Below are positions 33,601 through 43,877 of a DNA stretch of 64,000 nt, one piece after another. The translations under genes were made by a program, and so were the position numbers. The notes under the pieces are model-generated. The model was not told the DNA's origin and ran no database searches. It saw only the letters and a program-made list of their open reading frames with translations. Each line of letters starts with the position of its first letter. Positions within the stretch are counted from its first letter, which is position 1. This DNA comes from Pleurostoma richardsiae (lineage: Eukaryota; Ascomycota; Sordariomycetes; Calosphaeriales; Pleurostomataceae), in contig JANBVO010000001.1 in the NCBI GenBank assembly GCA_030052745.1, positions 2,294,001-2,358,000 of the forward strand, read 5' to 3'.

Positions 33601-34570
33601 TTCGCTCTACGGCTCGGAAGCCATGCTCAAACATGTGCTTGAGAACTCGGACTTCGACAATGACAAATTTCTCTCTAATTCAGCTATGGGGGCTGCGGAG
33701 CAGATTCTCAGGTGGGGTGATCTGTGTAGACTCAAGTTGCTCTGGGGGAGCATAATCGGTCGTCAGATTCGGAACCTTGATTTCTTCCGACTCGTCATCA
33801 GACGCTGGCCTGGTTGTGCCTCCAGTAAACATCGCCAGGGCTGGGACGAAGTATTCGATCTGGTTGACGACGTATTAGACGCGATGGTGAAGGAGCGGTG
33901 GGGGAACGAGCTTTTGTGTGTGGCAGCAAGTTGGGGATGCATGCCAATCATCAAGCGATTGATGGATAGAGCTCAGCACAATACGGGACTCAAGGCGGAA
34001 TTGCTAGATGGAACCCAGGGTGAACACCAATCGATCGGAAAGGCCGTCTTGGAAAACCACGTTGATGTCGTGGAGTACTTGTTGGGGCAACAGGGCATTG
34101 AGGCACATCTCCAACACCGTAACTCACACGGCGAGAATGTGCTGCATCTGGCATCCAGGCGTTGCAATCCTGTGATGTTTCAACTATTGGCACCCCGCTT
34201 CAGAGACGGCTTGTGCCAAACGGACGATCAGAACAACTCAGTCTTGATACGGGTCATTACGAGCTCTGCAAATCCGCAGGACCGGTACGAGTCGGCACGG
34301 ATACTGCTATCGGAAGGCGGTGCCAATGGAAATGACTGTTTCGAAACCGAGCTGCAACAACCCCTGCGAGTAGCTGTGCGCCTCGGCGATCTAGACATGT
34401 GCCGACTCTTGATCCGCATTGGTAAAGTGAGCCCGCTCTCGGCCATGACGCGTGATGATGATGGACGCTTGGTGTTGAAGGATCAGACTCCCGAGAACAA
34501 GCAGAACATGTCGGCAATGCTCAAATTACTGCGCAAGCATGCTGGTGGAGGATCGACGCCGGGTAGATGA
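30660..34570 (+). CDS. NACHT-ankyrin STAND protein (fungal NLR-like)
   Basis: Fungal STAND proteins resemble animal and plant NLRs and can trigger heterokaryon incompatibility or defence-type responses. The inferred protein has 1224 residues. It has a basic, disordered N-terminus (GRVREGLTRLRGKSRDPSRG) and a helical effector-side domain at about 90-330, starting DLWSAAYREAVESLGKDI, reminiscent of the Goodbye/NACHT_N type. The NACHT domain has Walker A GDMGSGKT at about 391 and Walker B LFLVIDGLDECD at about 491, with LKILLSSRPEEEI after it. A winged-helix-like segment and C-terminal ankyrin-like repeats (GENVLHLASRRCNPVMFQLL, QPLRVAVRLGDLDMCRLLI) follow. Exons are 30660-30811, 30863-31367, 31453-31581, 31630-31855 and 31908-34570, all phase-consistent. 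The first junction has two possible acceptors 3 nt apart. The N-terminal domain class is uncertain. Confidence 0.85.
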
Positions 34571-34930
34571 ACCATCAACATTCGAGACGATTGGTCGACC
34601 GGTTCCGTGCGATAGGGGCACATGGATCGTGCCAGACGCCGGTTTATAGTCATGCGAAACTGTGGAAACCTTCCGTGCCAACGTCCCTGGTCAGCATTGT
34701 TAGCTTATATCGAGGCTGCTTGCCTCCTTTCAAATCACAGGGTGCAAAAGGGCTCGTCCCAATGGAGAACCTTCATACTTTCCTCGAGGTAAGGGGCCTA
34801 GAGCACATCACAACATAATAATGACAAGAACGCGTGGGGCCGCTAGATAACAATATTGCGCCCTTGGCATGAGCTAATATTAGAGGTCTTCTATCGACGG
34901 ACGTCCGCCCTTGATAGTCTTTTGTGATAG
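34571..34930. other. Convergent spacer STAND / ribokinase
   Basis: 360 bp between two gene 3' ends. Nothing recognisable. Confidence 0.5.
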
Positions 34931-36084
34931 TCAAAACACTCTATAAGATGCATTGAAATCATCGATCTCATCTGCCCAAGGGATCCCGTCCTGAGCCCCT
35001 ATTCTCTGTATTACGAGCGCAGCAGCTTTATTCGCGCGTACTACAGCACCCTCGATGTCCCAACTCCCTTTGGCCTTTTGACGCAAATAGTCTGAAGCGT
35101 ATGCCCCTGTGAAAGTATCTCTAGTGGTGCAAATCAGCATCAGTCAAATCCACGAGAACAGAAAACTCACCCTGCACCTGTGGTATCAACAACTTTGACT
35201 TGGTACGCGGGGCAATGATCACTCTTGGCTGCGGTCGCGTAAAACGCACCCTTTGCGCCGAGTGTGATTATCACGTTCTTCACACCGCGACTTAGAAAAT
35301 CCTGGGCGATAACCGGCCAGGTCTCCTCATTGACCTCGTCCGTGTCTCGGCCAGACATGATAGCCGCTTCTGACTCGTTAACCAGGAGATGAGTGATATA
35401 CCGGCACGTACGTTTCGCGATGGGGCTTGCGGGGGCAGCATTTAGACAGAAGTCAACGCCAGCCTTGCCAGCAGTCTCGATCATCGTCTCGACCACTTCC
35501 TTGTCAATTTCCATTTGAGCCACGACGAGGTCGGGTCGCATGCCGTTTCCTAGATCCTCGACTTTCATAAAGTCCTCTTTCCTCCAGATCGCTGTTGCGC
35601 CCAACGTGAAGAGGCATCGATTTTCCCGCGTAGGGTTCTCTACCATCACGAAGCAGACACTCGAGTGAGTGTTGGGCACTATCACGACACCGGAAGCATT
35701 AACGCCATTCTCTTTCAGTTCGGCGATGAACCGTTCTCCGTACCGGTCATCACCGACTGCGCCAATCATCTTAACCTGAATGTTGTCTCCATATTCAGAG
35801 TTCGTGGTAGCTTGCTCCGAGACTGGTGGGGGCTTCTCGTCGGTTGTCGGCGCTGCATAGCCAGCCTCTATTGGCTCCTTCAGTTTGCCTATTGTTTCGT
35901 TGTTTTCCGAGGTGTTCTTGTGACAGGTACGGTATGTTGCGATTGCCGAGTTCGCCCCTTTACCCCCCAAGGTTTCCAGGTACTGGTTTGCGAGGACACT
36001 CTCTCCACGGTCAGGGATACGATTCGCGACCATTATCAGGTCAACGTCCAACCCTCCAATGATGGCAATTGTCTGCAGGGCCAT
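34931..36084 (-). CDS. Ribokinase (PfkB family)
   Basis: Ribokinase phosphorylates D-ribose to ribose-5-phosphate, feeding the pentose phosphate pathway and nucleotide synthesis. The protein starts MALQTIAIIGGLDVDLI and has the PfkB glycine signature ETLGGKGANSAIA. The central region includes VKMIGAVGDDRYGERF, LNAAPA and LLVNESEA. The second PfkB signature, VVDTTGAGDTFTGAYASDYL, carries the catalytic Asp (D306). Exons are 35171-36084 and 34931-35120; the 50-nt intron splits the GAGD signature itself. Length is 367 residues, slightly longer than bacterial forms because of a Thr/Glu/Pro insert at about 55-90. An upstream in-frame Met at 36138 would add 18 residues that look non-conserved, so 36084 is preferred. 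Confidence 0.9.
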
Positions 36085-38112
36085 TTCAACCACCTTTAAG
36101 GAGATCTTCTGGCAATAATGGACATCTGAAAACACCATAGCCAGCTTAATCGGATACTAGGCAGACCAAGCGGGCGAGTCATCTTCCAAGGTGAGACGTT
36201 CCCGAGGATCCCATATCATCCATGCGGAGGTTCGCTCTGTTCTGCGGCTACGTCTGTGATGTTTAAAAGACAACTAGCAAACCATGAGCGTGGCATCAGG
36301 TCTTGATTGGCAAGGCAGTGCCGGAAGCGGAAGCCGAGTATATCCTTGACGAGGCTCGCTTTCAAGAGTTGGCAATCGTCAGTGTAGTTTAGTAAATAAT
36401 GATCTCACGGCAACTTCACATCATGCGGTGCCTTGGGAAATGATGAGACGGAAAGGTTTTTTCTTGAAAGGTTTCTTTCTTGTTTGTTGCTATTCACCCT
36501 CGACGTCCGGCTTGCGGAGCCTCCCTCCTAGCTGTTCTTCACCAGCCACACTATCAAGCCACAGTTGATGAGCCACCTATGGCGTTTTCTGAGTTCTGAG
36601 TTCTGCCTGCCTGCAATCTAATTAGGTACCTTAGGTACCTTAGTTACGGCGAGTCTGAAGGAATGATCCCGACGACCACGGGTTGGTGAATTGGGGGTCA
36701 TGAGGCACACGCACTGCCCGATGACCATGCGTGGCTGTCAGTGGGCGTGTGAGACAGAAATAGGCGTGACCCCCTCCGAGTCCTTGAAGTACAGTAGGGA
36801 GTACATGTATCTGGCGCTCATCCGGATAGGACTCTCAATTCCTAGAGGTAATCCATCAGTCATGCACCTGCAGAAAGCCATATATGGAAACATGAAAGTG
36901 ACCTGAGGGAGTTGAGGTACCTTAGGTACCGTTTGATATGGTGGGGGAAAGAGTGAGACAAGATGAGAGAGCGCGCGATTAGGTACCTCTGGTGATTTGC
37001 ATGTCGTCATCACCACTGTGGAAGGAAGACTCACCGCCTTAGGTAAGCTCGGAGACAGCCGCCGTTGGTGGGCGTGTGTATCTCCGCACTTGGGCGCGCA
37101 TCGTACGTACAAGCGGGCAGCAAGACTGAGGAGACTCTGTCACCACGCGTATGTGAGCAAATACCCTCACTTAAGAGTAGTCACTAGTACATCGGATGCA
37201 TTCACTGCCGGCTCGTTCGAGTCGTACCTGCTAGGCGAGAGAAGTCGACTGACCTGCAGCCCATCGAGTGGCAGCGTGGGTTCTGCCCCCCTCACTTGCC
37301 CTCGTTGATGAAACAAGAACCCCCGCGAACCTGCACACATCCACACGTGTCCCACAGTCCCACACAGAGCAGGGACACGGTCGTGTCCAGTTGGGGGCAC
37401 ACCTAAGAGACCTAGAGAGGCCTGAGAGACCTAGAGAGACAGCCGATTTCTGCAGGTTAATAACCGCTCAAAGCCTGTTTTCTTGAAGCGGACAGACCTG
37501 CTGCATTCCAGCCAGTCAGCGCGACCAAGCAGACCAACTTAAGTCGTTGTGTTGGGGACTGGATCGGAGCCAGTCCAGTCCACTTGACCGCCCGGCTTCG
37601 CCAGCTAGACAGCCAGCCAGCCAGCCAGTCAAGCCAGGGTGGGCGAGCAAGCCACTCGAGCCAAGGAATCTAGCACACCTAATCAAGGCGGACAAAGACG
37701 ACAAAGCCTCCTCACAAGTGCGCCAGTGCCGCCGCCGATACTCGCGCGGCCACCAGAACCACACGAGGAGGAGGAGCGGTGTCGTCCGTCCCTGCAGGTC
37801 TCCCCCTTTTGGTAACTGGTCTCTTTTTTTCCAAATTTCCGTTCGACATCGCCAAAAATCTACGTCTCGACACCGAGCGCCGCCATTCCGAACCACGGAC
37901 GCCGTTCGCTCTGTCTCGACCCGCCGTTATCGATAACTATCCCGTAATTAGGAGAACGTCAGCGCGGGGCCGCTGCAACTGAGCGCCAGACGATCGTCTC
38001 CTCGACCGCCGTTGTCGGTGCCGCCAGCCTCCCTCCGTCCCAACAAAACCGCAGCGACTCCCTCTCTTCTCTTCCTTTTCTTCTTCCCATCCATCGATTT
38101 ACGGTCGCGGAC
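36085..38112. other. Long divergent spacer with TAGGTACCT copies
   Basis: About 2 kb between ribokinase and the membrane-protein gene. The palindrome-like word AGGTACCT recurs at 36623-36643 (two linked copies), 36915-36930 (two) and 36981-36988. Near 37405-37442 there are repeated GAGACCTAGAGA words, and near 37607-37630 a CCAG-rich run. No credible coding frame was found. Confidence 0.55.
36623..36930. repeat. Dispersed AGGTACCT(TAGGTACC) palindromic words
   Basis: TTAGGTACCTTAGGTACCTT occurs at about 36622-36642, AGGTACCTTAGGTACC at 36915-36930 and AGGTACCT at 36981-36988. Single copies occur elsewhere in spacers (near 16293, 56075 and 63160). Such words are frequent in intergenic DNA of several Sordariomycetes as I recall; the role is unknown. 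Confidence 0.75.
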
Positions 38113-39525
38113 ATGGCCTCTCCTAACCGCCCGAACCGCTTCGGCGGCGACAGCACCACTCCCCACGGTAGCGCCGTGTCGGAGAGCGTCGCTCGGTCTG
38201 ACGCTGCCTCGCAATACCGCCGGAATGACGGTCAGTCTGGACGAGTAGAAGCAACCCATCCCCAGCATGCGCTTACAGAATCAGAATCATGGGTCGAGAT
38301 CTCCTCCCAGCCCTCCTCGTCTTCCTTATCGTCCATGGGCGACGAGATCGTCACGACCGGCCTCCGAGTCGGCAATGCGTCCTACCCGCCTAGACGGAGA
38401 CGGCTGCACCAGCAGTACATGCCGTCTCACCTCGCGAGCCAAACCCCCGCACATGGCGGCACGAGCAGTCAGGAAGAATACGATGAGACTGAGAGTGAGG
38501 AGGACAAGCTGATGACGAGTTCGACGGAAAATATGCGTAGCCCTGGCTTGCCCCGTCAGCAGACCGCCGTGGGACCGGCTGCAGATTCGGACTCGGACTC
38601 CGACGACGATGAGAATGCGACGGCCCTCGGACGGCCAACTGCCTCCCCATCGTTCCGACCACAACCCAACGCCTTCTCCCATCCGCCGTCGCACCTCGCG
38701 CATAGGAGCCACTCCACCAACTCGTCTATCCCCCAGCACCCATCAAACTACCGGCGACCATCGATGTCGCAGAGATCCCAGACCCGCGTTCACCGCGGCG
38801 GCCCGAACTTCATGTCACCATCTTATCAAGCCGACAACGACGCGGCCCTCCGCGCATCTCTTACCACCCTGCTCTCCTGCGCAGCGGCGGCTAGAGGCCT
38901 GCCGAAGTCGAAGGAAGACACAATAGCAGGACCGTCATCCCTTGGAGGTGCAGGTGTCGGGCCTAGTTCCCAGCCCATGGAGCTGCGGCTCGTCCCGGAG
39001 TCGGAACTCATGACCGGCTCCCCTGCTCCTGCCGCCGCAGCCACCGGCCCCATCAAGACCCCGCCCCGCCTCCGGCAGCAGAGCAGGACCGCATCCAACT
39101 CCAGCTCCGCGAGCGCGCCCGTCTCGACGTCTTCGCCCCGCGACGAGAAGGCCAAGCGCGCCGCGGCGACGCAGTCCCGGCCGTCGCGGGCCACCAAGAA
39201 GAAGAAGACTGCCGCCGCGGACGCCGAGCCGGCCTCGGCGCTGTCCCTGAGCCCCACGCTGCTGACCTGGGTCGTCAGCGCGGGCGTCGTGGTGCTGGTC
39301 TCGGTGGTCGGGTTCGGCGCTGGCTACGTCATCGGCCGGGAGGTCGGCCGGCAGGAGGCCGCGGCGGGCGGCGGCCTGGGGATGGGCGGGTCCGGCGCGG
39401 GAGCTAACGCCTCCTCGTGCGGGCGGGAGCTGGTGCGCGGCACGACGGCGGCGTCCGGGCCCGGCGGCGGCACGCTCAGGCGGTTCCGCTGGACGACGGC
39501 CATCGGCAGGAGCGTGGCGGCCTAG
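38113..39525 (+). CDS. Single-pass membrane protein with AIM-like motif, unknown function
   Basis: A single-exon 470-residue protein. Most of the first 370 residues are disordered and Ser/Pro/Arg-rich. ESESWVEIS at 57-64 fits the Atg8-interacting motif (W60-x-x-I63 after acidic residues). A compact, probably conserved helix, NDAALRASLTTLLSCAAAAR, lies at about 239-258. A lysine-rich patch (KKKKT) precedes one strong transmembrane segment at about 381-410, LTWVVSAGVVVLVSVVGFGA, which contains glycine-zipper spacing (GFGAGYVIGREVG). A short, basic C-terminal tail of about 60 residues follows. An N-terminal AIM plus a C-terminal anchor is the layout of selective-autophagy receptors such as fission yeast Atg43, but that is inference. 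ATG context ACATGGCC is good. No family name is certain. Confidence 0.8.
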   Translation: MASPNRPNRFGGDSTTPHGSAVSESVARSDAASQYRRNDGQSGRVEATHPQHALTESESWVEISSQPSSSSLSSMGDEIVTTGLRVGNASYPPRRRRLHQQYMPSHLASQTPAHGGTSSQEEYDETESEEDKLMTSSTENMRSPGLPRQQTAVGPAADSDSDSDDDENATALGRPTASPSFRPQPNAFSHPPSHLAHRSHSTNSSIPQHPSNYRRPSMSQRSQTRVHRGGPNFMSPSYQADNDAALRASLTTLLSCAAAARGLPKSKEDTIAGPSSLGGAGVGPSSQPMELRLVPESELMTGSPAPAAAATGPIKTPPRLRQQSRTASNSSSASAPVSTSSPRDEKAKRAAATQSRPSRATKKKKTAAADAEPASALSLSPTLLTWVVSAGVVVLVSVVGFGAGYVIGREVGRQEAAAGGGLGMGGSGAGANASSCGRELVRGTTAASGPGGGTLRRFRWTTAIGRSVAA

Positions 39526-40727
39526 GGGGCTGGATCGTTCATCTACCGGTTTCTGAGGGGGGATGGGGGCCAGATGCCCCCTACGGGAGGATGAAGAACG
39601 GCGAGTTACGAGGCTATAAAGGACGAGATGAGCATCGCCGAGCTGGGCGGCTCTTGCCCCTCGGTTCCTTGCATGGTGGTTCGAATGGAGAGGTACTAGC
39701 AAGGAGGGGTTATTGCTAGCTATTATACCACGGCACGACGGATGACGGGACGATGGGTTTACACGTTGCGATGAGATACGATGGGAGAGAGACAGGCGAG
39801 AAGGCCCCTTCATCGAGGATGCCTTCTCTGTCTTGCTTGTTTTTGCTTACGACTGGGGTGTTTATTGTCGTCAGGGGAGGGGGCTTTTTTGAACTTAGGC
39901 TTCATGGACGGGGAAGGAGGGGATTGGAGTTTTCAAACCTTTGATATGTGGTAATGGCTACCTTTTTTGAGCCGGGCTTCTTTTATTTGCTTTGTTTCGT
40001 ATTGCATGCATGGCAGGGTCAATAAACTGGATTCAGGACTAAGTCGAGTTGCGGTTCTCTCTCTGTCTGTGCTTTGGCTTCGAGGAGAGTATCCAAGGAG
40101 GGTCCATGATGCTCTCACAACAACCGGTACTTGCACGCCCCTTCGTGCTGTAGAGTCATCGTATCAACCCAGAGTTAACCTCTAACTTACCGAAGCCGAC
40201 ACTTTTTTAATTCCTCACTCTCGTGCTATGGCAGCCACTAAACCTGCTACTACTTTAACACGGCCCCTTGTCCCGGCCTTACAGCGCCGAGTCGAAAAGA
40301 GAACCAACGCAGCTGCCAGCCACCACAACCCCCCTCAGGATATAAGCCCACCTTTCCCTCCCCTTCATGCGACCTCAGACAGCCATAAAACGTAGGACGA
40401 ACGTCCCTCTTATCCTCCAGGAGCCTCCACATATCAGACGTGTATCATGCCATCTGCGGCTCAGTCCCCACTCCCAAAGAGACGTCGAAAGCAGGAAGAG
40501 AGGGTTATGCCGCAATGTGTCCGCGTAGCGAGAATAATCTCCCAGTCCGGCAAGTACGAGGGAAGAAGAAAAGCCCATCATCGTCCAGCGCCAGCAGGAG
40601 GCGTTTGCCCCTCCCACGACCCAGCCACCACCATGCAACACTCCTCCTCCCGCCCGATACGACGCGCCACACCCCCTTGCCGCTCTTTCTCCAACCTGTT
40701 CCGCTGCTGCTGCCGTCGGCGCCGCTC
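39526..40727. other. Convergent spacer, no gene seen
   Basis: 1.2 kb between the membrane-protein gene and the PhoD-like gene. Short overlapping frames only. Confidence 0.5.
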
Positions 40728-43700
40728 CTACGCGGCAGCCGCATGCTCCACCGCCGGGACGGCACCAGCAGGTCCAGCAGGCGCAGTAGCTGCATGAACG
40801 GCAGAGACCGCCGGGCCCGGAGGAGGCATCTGCTCGACTCGGCACCTGAGCGTTGGCACCGTCAAGCCGTAGCCCTCGGTGTGGCCCTCCTTGTCGTGCT
40901 GGTCGATCTCGACGCAGATGCAGATGTCCAGGCCGCCGTCGCTGCCCCGGCCGTGCTCGGCCATTGACGCGGCCTTGTGCTTCGTCCCCGCGTTGGTCTC
41001 GCCGTCGCCCAGAGTCGAGTGACCGTCCGTGCCGCGCGCCGACCGCCTGGACCGCCCAGACCGCCTAGACGTTGCGATCGAGGCCCCACCGGCGGTGCTG
41101 GCGCCGGCACTCGAGCCAGGGGGTGCAAGGTGGTTGGCGTCGCCGTTCGTTGCGAAGGTGGGAGGGGGCGCCAGCGTGGCGGGCCTGGCGCGGTTATTCG
41201 GGGAGTTCTCCGTAATCATGGCAAAGTTGCGGCTAGGCATAGTGACGTTGTTGTGGCTGGCGGTCTTGCTGGACTCGCCGGGGTCCTTGTCGAAGAGCTT
41301 CAGCAGGGTTTCGTCCGTCTGCGTGTTCAGGTGGTGGATCTTGTTCCGGCGCGCGAGCAGGTTCGCGATCGCCTGGGGCGGCGGCTTGTTCACGATGGCG
41401 GACGAGACGACGTTCACCATGTAACGGGGGTCATTATCCGTCGCGACCAGGAGGCTTGGGTTGGAGTAGAAGCGTCCTAAAGCTGCCAGATGGACATCCC
41501 CGCCCAGAATCGTAATTCTCACGGAATCTAGATGGTCAGCCTCGGCATATCCTGCGGCAAAGAGCCGTCGATCCGGGAATGGGGCTTCCTCACGTTTTGC
41601 AGAAACTGACTGCAGTCTCTCAACAAGCTGATTGCGCTCCTTTTTATGTGTCCTAGCCGTATAGTGGTCGTCTAGGTCATCCAGGAGGTCGACACTACCG
41701 TCAAAGTGGTTGAACAGACCGCCACCTTTTCAGGGTTAGCTTGCTCGCCGGTATGACGAAGTGGTAGCTTGCTGAACATACCCACGCCAAATCGGCGATT
41801 GACAAACTTGATAGGGCCCATAACAGGGCTTGTGAAGATGTTCTCAAGCCACGTCAAACGCTAGGTTCAGTCCATTAGTGACAGTACAGGGTCGGCAGGC
41901 GAGGGGCAGTTTACCGGGTACGCTATCGGGATACCCAGCAGCAGGAGCACATGATTATAGGGGGTTCCCGCTTTAGCCGCGTCGCTCAGCTCTTGCTCCA
42001 GCCGGTTAAAGATCAGATCGTATGTCTCCGGGTAGTTCACTTGATGTCTCGTGCGCTGTTGCTGTCAGTATAATTCAGAATGCTAGAGCAGTAGAGCCTC
42101 ACCTCCGTCCGGGCATCGATGCCGACGAGGCACATTCTCGCGCCCACTTTCGTGAAGATGTTGTGCGAGTGCTCCGCGACATATGGCTAGAGATATGTGA
42201 GCCTCCCGTCCTCCCTGACGCCTGACCCATTGTAAACTTACGCCAGGCTCGCGCCCTATGATGTAGTTAGGCTCCAAAATGGGTTCGGCGACATATCTGT
42301 TGATAAGTTGATCATGATCGATGCCTGCTTCGGCATGGTCGCCCGGCTCAGTAACAGTCTGAGGCGCATCTTGGAAGTGTCAGTTTCGCTCTCGCTTCTG
42401 GATCAACCTTAACTTACCCGAAGTATAGGTGGACGCGGGCGGCGGAAGGTGGTGCTGGAACAGCATGTAGTACTTGTGTGCTGTTCCTCCAATGCCCCTG
42501 AAAACCTAAGTTGACAGTCAATGCCAAGCGACATACAAACGCAGTCCTGTGACCTACCGGACATCTCATGAACTCATCCACATATGAGCCGAAGCCATCA
42601 ATGATCTAGAAAGAAAGTGAGAAATAGAATCTCCAGTCGGAAGCAGCCGTCACATACATCGTGATCATCCCAGATGTTGAGATGCGGAATCTGGCCGTTC
42701 GCAGTCGCAAACGGCTCTCTATTATACCTAGCGGGGGGACAAGTGGTTAGTAATGGCCGCATTCGTCCAAGAAGGGTGTTACAAACCATCTAATGTAGTT
42801 CTTGAGATAGTAGTCGTCGCAAGCAGCTCGTAGAGCCTGGGAGAAGGGATACTCCCTTCGCTTCTTTGGGTTCGCGATCTCCGTCCATTGCCGCAGAGGC
42901 CCCTCAACTCTGATCCCGTCACAGTAGCACTGATCGCCACCAGCGACAGCAAGGTGGAAATGATGATCGTCCTCAGCATGGCGCCTTATCACATCGTTCC
43001 AAAGGGCAGCGCCGCTGTAGGCCTCCTCGTCGGTGCCCACGCTGAAGCCGTTACAGGAAAAGAACAGGACGCGCATCGACTCCGTAATGGCGGGTACGAA
43101 GAAATAGTTGACCTGCGGCTTCGTCTTGACGTGAAAACGCAAGCCGGGGAGTCTGTACTCCCACTTTGTCTCGGTGTCCTCCATCTCCACTGACAAGTCG
43201 AACCTCCAGAAGGTGTTGCGCGGGTCTGAGGACAGACATAGACCTCTAACCTCTGTGCTACCAGGAGCATACCCTGCGCCAGCGCCAGCGTTATCTGTGG
43301 CCTCCAAACCGGAGACATGGCCGTCCTCTGCGATTTGCGAGTCTACGATCGCCGGCTCCGTCTCTCTCAGAGAAACCTTCCGGAGGAGCAATGTCGGAAC
43401 GAAAGGCTGCGTCTTGCCGCCGCCCTTGGTAACAACCAGAACGCTGCCAATCCACCGGTGACCCTCCATACGGCGGTAGTTCAGCAGCGGCCCGCACGCG
43501 ACCGTCTTGCCATCTTGAGGTGCGGCCTCGATGCGAGTGGTCTCATCAGGGTGCGGGTCAGGTTCCCCAGCAGCCCGCGCCTTATCTCCGTCAATCACAA
43601 TTGGTTTGAACTTGCCTCCTGATGCTGCGGTGTCTCCCGCGCCGTCAGAGGTCTCTCCCGGTGAGATTCTGGTGGAATTCAGGAAGTTGGCCAGGTCGCT

Positions 43701-43877
43701 AGTTCCGCTCTTCGATCCGCTCTTGATTGCGGGTTCTCGGGGACCGCCAGCATGACGCCGGAAGGATGAGGATTCCTCGTGGCGCCAGCGAGTGGCAGAG
43801 GCATAGGGATTGTGAGGGTCGAGCAAGTCATCGTCGTCGTCGGCAAGGCGATCGTTCTGCGGGGGTCGCGCAGCCAT
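40728..43877 (-). CDS. PhoD-like metallophosphatase domain protein
   Basis: PhoD-like proteins are binuclear-metal phosphatases or phosphodiesterases. The 908-residue protein has a disordered N-terminus, then an N-terminal beta domain. The catalytic module carries VAGGDQCYCDG, QIPHLNIWDDHDIIDGFGSY, ARTERTRHQVNYPETYDLIF and TILGGDVHLAALG, which supply the metal-binding Asp, Asn and His. A Ser/Ala/Pro-rich tail of about 230 residues follows. Nine exons are inferred: 42787-43877, 42658-42727, 42558-42605, 42418-42505, 42242-42369, 42103-42186, 41915-42055, 41782-41860 and 40728-41725. Phases agree at every junction and the spliced protein restores family motifs. The intron at 41726-41781 has GTATGT and GCTAAC but an AAAAG acceptor. 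Substrate is unknown; this is the fungal cytosolic-looking subgroup without a signal peptide. Confidence 0.92.

Noticed and set aside
39417-39813. Frames on both strands over the 3' part of the membrane-protein gene
   Set aside because: Products are low-complexity Arg/Gly/Ala shadows of the sense frame.
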